Source of the DNA: Tropicimonas isoalkanivorans
GTDB taxonomy: Bacteria; Pseudomonadota; Alphaproteobacteria; Rhodobacterales; Rhodobacteraceae
Direction: 5' to 3'
Assembly (NCBI RefSeq): GCF_900112335.1
Contig: NZ_FOLG01000015.1
Coordinates: 59,374-123,373, forward strand
Length of the DNA stretch: 64,000 nucleotides
Both the position numbers and the translations under genes were made by a program. Position 1 is the stretch's first letter. Every line of letters starts with the position of its first letter. Below are positions 16,538-24,903 of the stretch, one piece after another. The notes beneath the pieces are model-generated. The model searched no databases. It saw nothing but the letters and a program-made list of their open reading frames with translations, and was not told the origin of the DNA.

Positions 16538-17098
16538 ATGCCCGCAATAGAAAATGCAAAGATTCTCATCATGGCGTCTAACGGCTTCGAGCAGTCGGAG
16601 CTGGAGGTACCGAGGGATCAGTTGCGCGCCCGCGGTGCGACCGTTCACGTGGCGACACCCGATGGCGACACCATAAAAGGCTGGGACGAAAAGGACTGGG
16701 GCCGCGACGCCGACGCCGACCTCTCGATCAAGGACGCGCGCTGCGAGGACTATGACGCATTGGTTCTCCCCGGTGGTCAAATCAACCCCGACACCTTGCG
16801 CGCCACCGACGAGGCCGTGCAACTGGTGAAGGATTTCCACGACAGCGGCAAGACGCTCGCCGCCATTTGTCATGCGCCCTGGCTTCTGATCGAGGCCGGC
16901 GTTATCTCGGGCCGCGATGCGACGTCGTTCGCGTCCATCAAGACCGACATGAAGAACGCGGGCGCGAACTGGAAGGACGAGGAGGTCGTGACGGACTGTG
17001 GTATCGTCACCAGCCGCTCTCCGGACGATTTGGATGCCTTCGTTGCAAAGATCGTGGAAGAAGTCGAAGAAGGCCAACATGACAGGTCCGCACAGTAA
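16538..17098 (+). CDS. DJ-1/PfpI family protein (YraA/YhbO-like)
   Basis: 186 aa from ATG 16538, with GGAAGGAG at 16524-16531. The nucleophile elbow AICHAPW holds the catalytic Cys with the following His, and the acidic N-terminal part (SNGFEQSELEVP) supplies the conserved Glu. These match the PfpI/YhbO branch, described as general stress protein, protease-like or glyoxalase/deglycase enzymes; which activity holds is disputed in the family. The exact EcfG promoter supports a stress role. Confidence 0.92.
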   Translation: MPAIENAKILIMASNGFEQSELEVPRDQLRARGATVHVATPDGDTIKGWDEKDWGRDADADLSIKDARCEDYDALVLPGGQINPDTLRATDEAVQLVKDFHDSGKTLAAICHAPWLLIEAGVISGRDATSFASIKTDMKNAGANWKDEEVVTDCGIVTSRSPDDLDAFVAKIVEEVEEGQHDRSAQ

Positions 17099-17260
17099 CC
17101 ACGGTAGGAAAATCCATCCTCCGGCGCGCATCCGGCGCGTCGGCGCTCCGGTCGCGCTCTGCGCGGCCGTTTGCGTAAGGCCTTCCCGTTGACGGCCGGG
17201 GCCCCACATACGAAAGGCAGGTGGGCTCCGTCGTGGGCGCACCTCGCCCGACGTCCCCTC

Positions 17261-18160
17261 ATGGGCGCACGGTCCTTCAGGCCACCGTCGGCCGTCGATC
17301 CATCCCTGTCCGATGCGGACCTGCCCATGGAGGTCTTTGCCGACGATATCCCGGGTGGCCCCGTCGTATTGCTCCATGGCCTGCTTGAAACGAACGCGCT
17401 CTGGCGACCCATCATTTCGCGACAGCAGCCGTTGCCGCAGCCAACGGTCGCTCTACCGCTTCCTGGGCACAGCGCAAGCTGCACCAGCGCCCGAACGGCC
17501 GCTATGCTAAGGGATCAGCGGTTTCTCGACATCTACGCCCGCCGTCTGGACGCCGCGTTTCCTACCGGGCGGTGGCGCTTGGTCGGCCATTCCACCGGTG
17601 GGTTGGTTGCCCTGCAACTCGCGCGCCGGTACCCGGAGCGTGTCCGGGATATTTTGCTGGTCGGGTCGTTGTTCTCTGGCGGGATCGCAAGCGCCCGCTC
17701 GTTGCACGCGCGGCTCACTGCCCTGCCCGGCTTTGGGCATCTCGCGGTCAGCCTTCTTTGGCGGTACGCCCTGGAGTCCCCCGAGAACTTTCAGCGATGG
17801 GGCGCGATGGTTCAGTCGGGCAGCCGTGGTGCGGCTCCGCTCCCCGACGAGATGCGCGCGGAGCTGTCCTGCTGCAATCCCCTGGCGCTACGACTGATGC
17901 TCAATTGGGTACGCGGCCAGTCGATGCGGCAGGAGCTTCCCCTGGTTTCCTGCCCGGTCACGTCCGTGGTCGGGACGAAGGACCCAGTGGTTCCACCGGA
18001 ACACCAAATCGCGCTGCTGCAGGCTCTTCCCAATGCGCGCGCGCTGCTGATGGAAACGGGCCACCTGCCCTTCTACGAGGCTCCCGACCAGTTCGACGAC
18101 ATGTTCCAGCGTTGGCTGATTGGCCCGCGCGTGGAGCGGGTTCTAGGAACGTCTTCGTAA
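17261..18160 (+). CDS. Alpha/beta hydrolase
   Basis: About 299 aa from ATG 17261. The frame is open to TTG 17171, and ATG 17327 is also possible; none has a clear ribosome site. The fold is clear: PVVLLHG oxyanion loop, nucleophile elbow GHSTGG, acid residue in VVGTKDPVVP, and catalytic His in ETGHLPFYE. The lid region (about LHARLTALPGFGHLAV) suggests a small ester or similar substrate, but this cannot be named. It lies 160 bases after the DJ-1 gene and may share its stress promoter. Confidence 0.85.
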   Translation: MGARSFRPPSAVDPSLSDADLPMEVFADDIPGGPVVLLHGLLETNALWRPIISRQQPLPQPTVALPLPGHSASCTSARTAAMLRDQRFLDIYARRLDAAFPTGRWRLVGHSTGGLVALQLARRYPERVRDILLVGSLFSGGIASARSLHARLTALPGFGHLAVSLLWRYALESPENFQRWGAMVQSGSRGAAPLPDEMRAELSCCNPLALRLMLNWVRGQSMRQELPLVSCPVTSVVGTKDPVVPPEHQIALLQALPNARALLMETGHLPFYEAPDQFDDMFQRWLIGPRVERVLGTSS

Positions 18161-18233
18161 TATCTCCCGCCAGCGGCAACTTGCGTCCGGCAACCGCCGC
18201 ATATTTCCCTGCTTCGCCAGCATGAACGAAAAA

Positions 18234-18254
18234 GGCCGGCGCATCGCGCCGGCC
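18234..18254 (-). terminator. Intrinsic terminator of the PRC-barrel gene
   Basis: Perfect 9-bp stem (GGCCGGCGC at 18234-18242 with GCGCCGGCC at 18246-18254), 3-base loop. Read on the minus strand it is followed by TTTTTCGTTC, so it ends the minus-strand PRC gene. The A-rich side also lets it work weakly for the plus-strand hydrolase. Confidence 0.8.
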
Positions 18255-18307
18255 CAATTCCGTGGAAGGAATGCCACGTTAGGCGGCACTCCAGCGTTCA
18301 AGGCGTA

Positions 18308-19459
18308 TCAGCCTTCCCAACGCTCCATTTGCTCAAGCTCTTCCTCGGTGCGGTTAATCTTCACCGTCTGATCGGCAAGGCCTTCACCTTCTTGCAGCGT
18401 CAGTTCGGAGAAGGGGATCGCGACCGGCTTTTCGCCAAGGCCGAGGAAGCCGCCTACGTCGATGATGACGCTGTCGATTTCGCCACTGTCGGTCAGGACG
18501 ATATCGGACACTTCACCGAGACGGTCACCGTCGCTCCCGATAACCGGCATGCCGTCCAGCTCTTCAGCAGTCAGGACGCGGTCGGAGTCGCCATTGTTGG
18601 CGGCAGGCTCTTGAGCGGCGGGATCAACGGCAGCGGTGTCGGTCGCAACCGGCTCAGCGGCGTCCACGTTCTGCTCTGCCGCATCAGCGGTCTGCTCCAT
18701 CTCCTTCTCAGCGGCGTCGGCCGTTTGCTCCATGTTCTGCTCGGCGGCCTCGGCGGTCTGTTCGACCTCCTGCTCCGTCTCATTGGCAGCTTGCTCAAGC
18801 TCTTGCTCGGCCTCGTTGCCAGCTTTCTCCATGTTTTGCTCAGCGGCGTCGGCGGTCTGTTCGACCTCCTGCTTGGTCTCCGCAGCGGCTTGCTCGGTTT
18901 CCTGCTCCATCTCGGTAGAGGTCTGCTGAGCCGCCATTTCCGGACGTTCGGAGTAGACGGAGTAGCTGTCCTCATCGAGCGCAGCGCGGTCGTACTCTTC
19001 TTCCATCTCAAGCTTCGAGCGGTCGCCGGTGAAGACGATGAAGTATTCGCCTTCTTCATCGGAGTCCTGCACGAACTTCAGGTTGTCCATGCTGGTCTGA
19101 ACGTTTTTCTCGCCCATGCCCAGGAAGCCGCCGATGTCCATCGTGATCGACTCGATACCGCCCTCGGAGGTCAGAATAACGTCGCCGATTTCGCCGGCAC
19201 GTTCCCAACCGTCAGGCACGTCAGCGACAGCCTCATCGACAGTCGCCTCGCCTTCGGCGCCCACGTACACCGGGTGACCAATCAGGTCGGCAGCGTTGAT
19301 GGTCATGCCGTCCTGCTCCATCGAGATGCCGGCATCGGCTTGCGCGTTCGCGCTCGCTTCAGCATTCACCTCGGGTTTCTCGGCGGTCGCCGCATCCTGC
19401 AAAAAAAACGGCATAGCGGCGAGCATGACGATAGCGGTACTTGTCAGAATCCGTTTCAT
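18308..19459 (-). CDS. Exported protein with two PRC-barrel domains joined by an 11-residue-repeat coiled coil
   Basis: 383 aa from ATG 19459, with GGAGC 8 bases upstream; the longer open frame has no signal. Signal peptide at 1-26 (ending ATA). PRC-barrel 1 spans about 52-165 (IGHPVYVG, GEIGDVILTSEGGIESITMDIGGFLGMGEK) and PRC-barrel 2 about 295-370 (MPVIGSDGDRLGEVSDIVLTDSGEIDSVIIDVGGFLGLGEK). Between them, residues 191-267 hold seven units of 11 residues of the type TADAAEQNMEQ, predicted to form a right-handed (hendecad) coiled coil. It is probably periplasmic. An exact EcfG promoter drives it divergently from the PLDc_N gene. Function unknown. Confidence 0.85.
   Translation of the reverse strand: MKRILTSTAIVMLAAMPFFLQDAATAEKPEVNAEASANAQADAGISMEQDGMTINAADLIGHPVYVGAEGEATVDEAVADVPDGWERAGEIGDVILTSEGGIESITMDIGGFLGMGEKNVQTSMDNLKFVQDSDEEGEYFIVFTGDRSKLEMEEEYDRAALDEDSYSVYSERPEMAAQQTSTEMEQETEQAAAETKQEVEQTADAAEQNMEKAGNEAEQELEQAANETEQEVEQTAEAAEQNMEQTADAAEKEMEQTADAAEQNVDAAEPVATDTAAVDPAAQEPAANNGDSDRVLTAEELDGMPVIGSDGDRLGEVSDIVLTDSGEIDSVIIDVGGFLGLGEKPVAIPFSELTLQEGEGLADQTVKINRTEEELEQMERWEG
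18659..18889 (-). repeat. 33-bp tandem repeats inside the PRC gene
   Basis: About seven degenerate 33-bp units encode the 11-residue repeat (variants of TADAAEQNMEQ, AGNEAEQELEQ, AANETEQEVEQ). The reading frame is kept through every unit. They are coding repeats, not spacers. Confidence 0.8.
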
Positions 19460-19520
19460 GAACTTGCTCCATTTCAACTTCCTGCGCACGGCAGTGTCTG
19501 CCCTGCGCCTCTGACGGAAG

Positions 19521-19545
19521 AACGCGATGGGGGGGATGCTGTTCC
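19521..19545 (-). promoter_or_regulatory. EcfG promoter for the double-PRC gene (minus strand)
   Basis: On the minus strand GGAAC (19545-19541) and CGTT (19524-19521) with a 16-base spacer, an exact match. It is 61 bases upstream of the start at 19459. Confidence 0.75.
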
Positions 19546-19577
19546 CGGAAAGAGCAACTAAATTACAGAAAAATATG

Positions 19578-19602
19578 GGAACTTTCCGCCCGCCTGCGCG
19601 TT
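19578..19602 (+). promoter_or_regulatory. EcfG promoter for PLDc_N-yihY (plus strand)
   Basis: GGAAC at 19578-19582 and CGTT at 19599-19602, spacer 16, an exact match. It stands back to back with the minus-strand EcfG promoter at 19521-19545. Confidence 0.7.
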
Positions 19603-19712
19603 TGCGCGCACCTTCGCGCGGGCGCAAATCAGTAAAAAGGCAGCCGGCACACGGAACATCCGGTCTTCGAGACAGCTTATCTACCAAACGCCAGTCTTGA
19701 GGAGACTTCCAC

Positions 19713-19904
19713 ATGTTTGATCTCGGCGGCCTGTTCGGCCTCATCCTGCTTGCCCTGGACATTTGGGCCATCATCTCGATCGTCGGTTCCGGCGAAACCA
19801 CGGGCAAAAAGGTACTCTGGGTGCTGCTCGTCGTTATCCTACCGCTGATCGGCTTCATCATTTGGCTGGTCGCCGGTCCCCGGTCGGCGCGTACGGCGCC
19901 CTGA
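19713..19904 (+). CDS. PLDc_N domain small membrane protein
   Basis: 63 aa. Two hydrophobic helices (LFGLILLALDIWAIISIV and KVLWVLLVVILPLIGFIIWLVAG) separated by a GSGETTGKK loop, and a PRSAR tail. This is the free-standing phospholipase D-nuclease N-terminal domain, which has no nuclease site of its own. GAGGAG precedes the ATG. It is followed after 13 bases by the YihY gene, and is likely co-transcribed from the EcfG promoter. Confidence 0.85.
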   Translation: MFDLGGLFGLILLALDIWAIISIVGSGETTGKKVLWVLLVVILPLIGFIIWLVAGPRSARTAP

Positions 19905-19917
19905 CAGGCACGCGGCC

Positions 19918-20907
19918 GTGTCGGACACCCTCACGCCGCATAAAGTCAAGATTCGCCCCCGCCAGTACTCCTGGCGGGAATGGCGAAAGGTCGTTATCCG
20001 CACGTCGCGGCGGATGGACGAAGACAATCTCAGCCTCATAGCCGCCGGGGTGGGGTTCTACGCGTTCCTGGCAATCCTGCCCGCACTGGCCGCCGTCGTC
20101 GCGATCTGGGGATACTGGGCAGACCCGGAGGTCGTCGGCGAACAACTTGCCCTCCTCCGCCCGATGCTGCCCGTCAGCGCCTTCGACCTTCTACAGGCAC
20201 AAGTCGCCACGATGGTCAGCGGTGCCACATCGACGCTCCAGTGGACCTCGGTCATCTCCATCGGCATCGCACTGTGGGTTTCGAAGGCCGCGGTTGCATC
20301 GCTGATCCGCGGGTTGAACGTCATCTACGAAAAGCCCCATCGAAAGAATGTCCTCCGCCGCAATGGCGTTGCGCTGCTCCTGACTGCGCTGCTGGTGACA
20401 GTTGCGATGGTGTCGATTGTCTTCGTGGTCATTCTTCCGCCGATCATCGGCTTTTTCCACCTGCCCTTCGCGGTGCAGTTCCTGATCGGCGCCGCGAAAT
20501 GGCTGATCCTCCTGGGCGTCGTCGCCTTCGCGCTCGCCCTTGTCTATCGGTACGGCCCGAACCGCCGGGGTGGGCGGTTGCGCTGGATTACGCCCGGCGC
20601 CCAGGCGGCCGTGTTGATGTGGGCGGTGGGTTCGCTCCTGCTGGCGACCTATTTCCGGAACGTCGCCGATCTCAATCGGATCTATGGCTCCCTTGGCGCG
20701 GTCGTCGGCTTGCTCCTGTGGTTCTGGTTCAGCGCCCTGGTGACTCTGATCGGAGCGCAACTTAACGCTGAACTTGAACGGCTTGCCCGGCCGACACCTC
20801 GGCCGCACCCGACACATCACAAACCCACCGTGGCGTTGCGGGAAGTGCGGAAGCGCACGGGTCGGGTCCGGCAACCGGAGTCGCCCGTCGCTCAACCTCC
20901 GACGTAA
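19918..20907 (+). CDS. YihY/BrkB family inner-membrane protein
   Basis: 329 aa, GTG start. The family N terminus (EDNLSLIAAGVGFYAFLAILPALAAVVAIWGY) is followed by six predicted membrane helices with conserved WWR-free linker and YRYGPNRRGGRLRWITPGA near residue 205, then the terminal helix around LLLWFWFSALVTLIGAQLNAELER. The C-terminal about 55 residues are basic and Pro-rich. The function is unsettled; older claims of RNase BN activity are wrong for this family. It shares an operon with PLDc_N. Confidence 0.9.
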   Translation: MSDTLTPHKVKIRPRQYSWREWRKVVIRTSRRMDEDNLSLIAAGVGFYAFLAILPALAAVVAIWGYWADPEVVGEQLALLRPMLPVSAFDLLQAQVATMVSGATSTLQWTSVISIGIALWVSKAAVASLIRGLNVIYEKPHRKNVLRRNGVALLLTALLVTVAMVSIVFVVILPPIIGFFHLPFAVQFLIGAAKWLILLGVVAFALALVYRYGPNRRGGRLRWITPGAQAAVLMWAVGSLLLATYFRNVADLNRIYGSLGAVVGLLLWFWFSALVTLIGAQLNAELERLARPTPRPHPTHHKPTVALREVRKRTGRVRQPESPVAQPPT

Positions 20908-20914
20908 GCGGAGG

Positions 20915-21589
20915 TCAGAGCTTTCGGTCCGGCTCCGCCTCAACGTCCGGGGCGGGTGTGCCCCGCAGGTCCAGCACGAGATGCGTTTCCTGATCGGCCA
21001 TGTGTCGGAAGTGATGGATCGGTAGTTCCCGGCCCAGGTCCGTACCCGGGGCGTCGCGATCCAGAATCACAGCATGGATGGCGTTGGTGTCCGTCTCGAA
21101 GATGAAATCTTCGACCTTTCCGAGTTCTCCCACCGCATCGAAGGCCGTAAGGCCCAGCCACTTTCCAGCGCGCTCCATCGACTGGACCGGCGACTCTTCA
21201 CCGTCGTCGTTGCCAGCTCCGGTGCCGCGCAACTCGCGGAGCTGTTGATAGAGCAGCAGAGGGGATATCGTGCTGCCGAACGGGCCCACGATCACCGGTG
21301 GCCAGCCCTGCAGGTCGACCTCCTCCCGTTCCTCCCGCCGCTCCCAACGCGGCGCACCAGCAAGGGCGTCTTCGTCGAGCTTGACCACCCACTCCCCGTC
21401 CCCTGCCGCCGAAGGTTCGATCAAGTCCATCGAGACGATGATATTGTCGATGCTCAACCAGCCGCCAATGTCGAGCGCCGCGTAGCGCAGGATCCCCTCA
21501 TCGATACGAAAGAAGGCATCGCGAAAACTGGCCTTGCGGTCGCCGGCGCGCATCGGCTTGTCGATAAGATCCTTGAACGATTGCAGCAT
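20915..21589 (-). CDS. PRC-barrel domain protein
   Basis: 224 aa from ATG 21589, behind GAGGGGG; upstream frame is not conserved. Two PRC-like halves are visible: MLQSFKDLIDKPMRAGD...FRIDEGILRYAALDIGGWL near the N terminus and AFDAVGELGKVEDFIFETD...IHAVILDRD near residues 155-185. No signal peptide, so it is probably cytoplasmic. An exact EcfG promoter lies just upstream. The product faces yihY tail to tail (7 bases apart). Function unknown. Confidence 0.8.
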   Translation of the reverse strand: MLQSFKDLIDKPMRAGDRKASFRDAFFRIDEGILRYAALDIGGWLSIDNIIVSMDLIEPSAAGDGEWVVKLDEDALAGAPRWERREEREEVDLQGWPPVIVGPFGSTISPLLLYQQLRELRGTGAGNDDGEESPVQSMERAGKWLGLTAFDAVGELGKVEDFIFETDTNAIHAVILDRDAPGTDLGRELPIHHFRHMADQETHLVLDLRGTPAPDVEAEPDRKL

Positions 21590-21613
21590 GTTTCCCCCTC
21601 GGTTCCTGAACAA

Positions 21614-21638
21614 AACGCCCGAAGCTTTGCGGAGTTCC
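21614..21638 (-). promoter_or_regulatory. EcfG promoter for the cytoplasmic PRC gene
   Basis: On the minus strand GGAAC (21638-21634) and CGTT (21617-21614), spacer 16, an exact match, 24 bases upstream of the start at 21589. Confidence 0.75.
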
Positions 21639-21860
21639 CTGCGGCGCCCAGTGAAACAATCGAACTTCCTCCACTCTGTATGCGACAGTATCCTTCGCCC
21701 CGCGTCAACGCGCACGCTGGTATTGGCACCGAAAGAGTGAAAGACAGCCACCAGCCCTCCGGCATCCGGTCCGGCCCGCAACCGCCTACATGGCGCGACC
21801 GAGGCCATCCCGTTCCCCGATGGGGCGCCGGTTTCTGCCATCAAGCACGCGAGGTCGAAA

Positions 21861-22370
21861 ATGGGTCTGACTTGCCAGGATGTCATGCTTCCGCCGGAGC
21901 TTCAGGAGACAATCCGCCCCGACGCCACCGTCGCGACCGCCTTCAACGTGATCCGCCGTAGCCGCATCCGTATTCTGCCCGTGGTGGACGAGAACGGTAA
22001 GTACATCGGCGTTTTCACGCAGCCGACGCTGATGAAGCTACTTCTGCCGAAAGCGGCGACCATCGGCTCGGACAGGGACAATTGGCGCGGCAGGATCGGC
22101 AACCTCAGCTTCATGAGCCTGTCGAAGGAAGACTTCGACGCCGAACTCGAGCGCCTGAAGACCGTCAAGGTGTCCGACAACCTGTCCAACCCCAAAAACA
22201 TCCCCATCGCGGCCCCCGATACGCCGGTCATGGAGGGCATCTACCTCATCCACAAATACAAGCGCCACGTGATCCTGGTCGACCCCGAGACGGGCCGCTT
22301 CGTTGGCACTGTCAGCCCTAACTCCCTGTTGGACCGAGTTTTCGGCGAAGTCGAAATCCTCGGCATGTGA
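21861..22370 (+). CDS. CBS-domain protein
   Basis: 169 aa. Two CBS motifs, residues about 5-60 (VMLPPELQETIRPDATVATAFNVIRRSRIRILPVVDENGKYIGVF) and about 105-165 (PIAAPDTPVMEGIYLIHKYKRHVILVDPETGRFVGTVS), with an insert between them. CBS pairs bind adenine nucleotides and gate partner proteins. It ends 6 bases before the ArsB/NhaD transporter gene, so it may regulate that transporter; this is inference from the operon. Confidence 0.88.
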   Translation: MGLTCQDVMLPPELQETIRPDATVATAFNVIRRSRIRILPVVDENGKYIGVFTQPTLMKLLLPKAATIGSDRDNWRGRIGNLSFMSLSKEDFDAELERLKTVKVSDNLSNPKNIPIAAPDTPVMEGIYLIHKYKRHVILVDPETGRFVGTVSPNSLLDRVFGEVEILGM

Positions 22371-22376
22371 ACATTC

Positions 22377-23738
22377 ATGGACCATTCCTCACCCCACGGC
22401 GAGGCCGCCCTTTCCATTCCGGATCTGCTGGGCATCGACCCGCTCTGGGTCGCGACCGGCATCCTCATCCTCGTCTATGTCGCCCTCATCAGTGAAAAGG
22501 TGAACCGCGCCATTCTGGCCATGCTTGGCGCGGCGCTGATGGTCGTCTTCGGCATCATCAACCAGGAGCAGGCCGTCTCGGGCGTGGATGCGAACACGCT
22601 CGCGCTGCTCATCGGGATGATGATGATCGTCAGCATCACGAGCAAATCCGGCCTTTTTCAGTACGCGGCGATCAAGGCCGCCAAGAGCGTGAACGCCAAG
22701 CCAATGGGCATCCTCGTCATGCTCACGCTGATAACGGCGGTCTTTTCGGCGCTGCTCGACAACGTGACCACTGTCCTGCTGATCGCACCGATCACCCTGC
22801 TCATCACCGACGAGCTGAAGACGCGCGTCTTTCCCTTTTTCATGGCCGAGATCCTGGCGTCGAACATCGGCGGCACCGCGACCCTGATCGGCGACCCGCC
22901 CAACATCATCATCGGGTCCGCGGCCAACCTCAGCTTCAATGACTTCCTGATGAACCTGGCACCCATCGCGACGGTCTGCCTCGTGGTCATGCTTGGCGTC
23001 ACGATCCTGCTCAACCGCCGCGCCCTGTCGCACATTCCGCCGGAGGCCAGCCTGCGGATCATGAAGTTCAAGGAGAACGAGGCGATCACCGATCGACGGC
23101 TCATGGTCAAATCCCTGGGCGTGCTGGCTCTCGTCCTGCTCGGCTTCACCGTCGGGCACGGCTACGGTCTGATGCCTGGGACGTCGGCTTTGGCAGGCGC
23201 GGCGCTCTTGATGCTGCTCGCCTTCGGCCATCAGAAAAGCGAGAAGCAGTCGGACTCCCTGCACGGCATCTTCGCCGAGGTCGAATGGGTGACGATTTTC
23301 TTCTTCGGCGGCCTGTTCGTGGTGGTGGCCGGTGTGGAACACGCCGGACTGCTGGAGATCTTCGCCACCAAGATCCTCGATCTCACCCAGGGCGACTTGA
23401 TGAAGACCTCGTTCCTGATCTTCTGGGCCTCCGGCATCCTGTCGGCCATCCTCGACAACATCCCCTTCGTAGCCACCATGATCCCGATGATCGAGTCCAC
23501 CGCCCACACGTTCGGCGGCGCGGAGGCGATCGAGCCGCTGTGGTGGTCGCTCGCGCTCGGTGCCTGTCTCGGCGGCAACGGCACCCTTCTGGGGGCAAGT
23601 GCCAACCTCACGGTGGCCGCCTTCGCGGAGAAGGCCAAGCAACCCATCGGCTTCGTCGACTTCGTAAAGATCGGCTTCCCCGTGACGATGCTGATGCTGG
23701 CGATCTCGAACGTCTATATCTGGATGCGGTACTTCTGA
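22377..23738 (+). CDS. ArsB/NhaD-family ion transporter (SLC13-type permease)
   Basis: 453 aa with about 11-12 membrane helices. IGDPPNIIIGSAANLSFNDF and GNGTLLGASANLTVAAFAEK are the paired conserved loops of the ion-transporter superfamily (ArsB, NhaD, P protein); SNIGGTATLIGDPPN matches the first closely. The substrate could be Na+/H+, arsenite or a carboxylate; the NhaD/P-protein type seems most likely. It is coupled to the CBS gene before it and is convergent with the VIT1-type gene. Confidence 0.88.
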   Translation: MDHSSPHGEAALSIPDLLGIDPLWVATGILILVYVALISEKVNRAILAMLGAALMVVFGIINQEQAVSGVDANTLALLIGMMMIVSITSKSGLFQYAAIKAAKSVNAKPMGILVMLTLITAVFSALLDNVTTVLLIAPITLLITDELKTRVFPFFMAEILASNIGGTATLIGDPPNIIIGSAANLSFNDFLMNLAPIATVCLVVMLGVTILLNRRALSHIPPEASLRIMKFKENEAITDRRLMVKSLGVLALVLLGFTVGHGYGLMPGTSALAGAALLMLLAFGHQKSEKQSDSLHGIFAEVEWVTIFFFGGLFVVVAGVEHAGLLEIFATKILDLTQGDLMKTSFLIFWASGILSAILDNIPFVATMIPMIESTAHTFGGAEAIEPLWWSLALGACLGGNGTLLGASANLTVAAFAEKAKQPIGFVDFVKIGFPVTMLMLAISNVYIWMRYF

Positions 23739-23764
23739 CCGGCCCCAATTGACGCGGCGGGGGG

Positions 23765-24502
23765 CTAGCCAATCGACCCCACGGCGGCGCCCACGACATA
23801 GGCCACGAGCGCACAGGCGCCGCCCACGAGAACCGCCTCGCCGACGCATCGCAGCGCTCCCTGCCGGGTCGACCACCACCGCAGCAGGCCCAGCAGGGCG
23901 AGCGCCGTGAAGGTGGCTGCGACAGAGAGCCAGAACGTCGTCGGCGTCGGCGTCATTATAAAGTAGGGAATGAGCGGGATCGCCCCGAGGGTGATGAATG
24001 ACAGGAACGTCACCATCCCGTCCATCGCCGCGGAGCCGTTTCGCATGTCGGGGATTTCGAATTCGTAGGACATCATCATGTCCACCACGAGTTCGGGGCA
24101 GCGGATCAGTTCCGACGCAATCCGGCCAGCCGGTTCGGGCCCCATGCCGCGTTCGCAGAGCATTTGCACCAGCTCGGCGCGTTCCCGGTCGGGGTTGTTT
24201 CGCAACTCGTCCAGTTCAAAACGCCGTTGGCTAACGTAGACGTCCCGCTGAGACCGGGTGGACAGGAATTCACCGAGCCCCATCGACACGCCGTCGGCAA
24301 ACAGGTTGGCGAGACCGAAGACCAGAACCGCCAGCGCACCCACTTGCGCCGTTCCCTCCGCGGAGGCTCCGGCAAAGCCCGCAACAATGGCGAAGGTCGT
24401 CACGATACCATCGTTTCCACCGTAGACGATCTGCTTGAGAAACTCCTGCAGTTGGCCGATCTTGTGGTCGTCCCGCCGGTGTTGAACCCAGTCGATGGCC
24501 AT
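23765..24502 (-). CDS. VIT1/CCC1 family iron/manganese transporter
   Basis: 245 aa from ATG 24502. GGNDGIVTTFAIVAGFAGAS and LANLFADGVSMGLGEFLSTRSQRDV are the conserved first helices and the metal-binding cytoplasmic loop of VIT1/CCC1 proteins; three further helices form the C-terminal half. It probably exports Fe2+ or Mn2+ from the cytoplasm. It is the last gene of the stress island and is convergent with the transporter before it. Specificity cannot be told from sequence. Confidence 0.88.
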   Translation of the reverse strand: MAIDWVQHRRDDHKIGQLQEFLKQIVYGGNDGIVTTFAIVAGFAGASAEGTAQVGALAVLVFGLANLFADGVSMGLGEFLSTRSQRDVYVSQRRFELDELRNNPDRERAELVQMLCERGMGPEPAGRIASELIRCPELVVDMMMSYEFEIPDMRNGSAAMDGMVTFLSFITLGAIPLIPYFIMTPTPTTFWLSVAATFTALALLGLLRWWSTRQGALRCVGEAVLVGGACALVAYVVGAAVGSIG

Positions 24503-24637
24503 GTGTCCGCACCCCTGACTCGATGCCGAACGGGTACCCCCCCCGCGCCCGGCATGACAAGCGCTCGGCCGCAATGGAAGGGCGGCCAGCGGCGTGTCGG
24601 AACCGGTCGCTTCACAGTGTCCACGCTGCGACAAAAT

Positions 24638-24650
24638 ATGCATCCAAAAT
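24638..24650 (+). promoter_or_regulatory. NsrR-like half site in the AT-rich region before the octaheme gene
   Basis: ATGCATCCAAAAT partly matches the NsrR operator (ATGCATTT-N-AAATGCAT). It lies in an AT-rich stretch (about 24630-24840) that contrasts with the GC-rich flanks. The match is weak and only one half is good. The remainder of this gap holds no gene. Confidence 0.25.
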
Positions 24651-24903
24651 AAGCTATAAGACCCTCACAGATGCAGATATGGCGCAGGTAAGATGAGCCT
24701 TTCTATTCTTGTCACGAAAATTCTCCGCCAAATCAGCCTGTCATCACCTCTGTATTTATGCACCTTTACAATATATTTTCCTTTCTGTAGGTTATATTCA
24801 TAAATTCAAAACTTGTTATAGATCATGGAATTAATGCCCCATCCGTGCATTTGTTGGGCCGCTCAGGAGCGCCCGGCAATCCACGAGATGGAGGGATGTG
24901 CAC

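Noticed and set aside
16400..17377. A 325-codon minus-strand frame opposite the DJ-1/PfpI gene
   Set aside because: Antisense to a gene with a good promoter, ribosome site and catalytic motif.
18659..18889. 33-bp direct repeats that might be a CRISPR array
   Set aside because: Units are contiguous, without spacers, and keep an open reading frame that encodes an 11-residue protein repeat.
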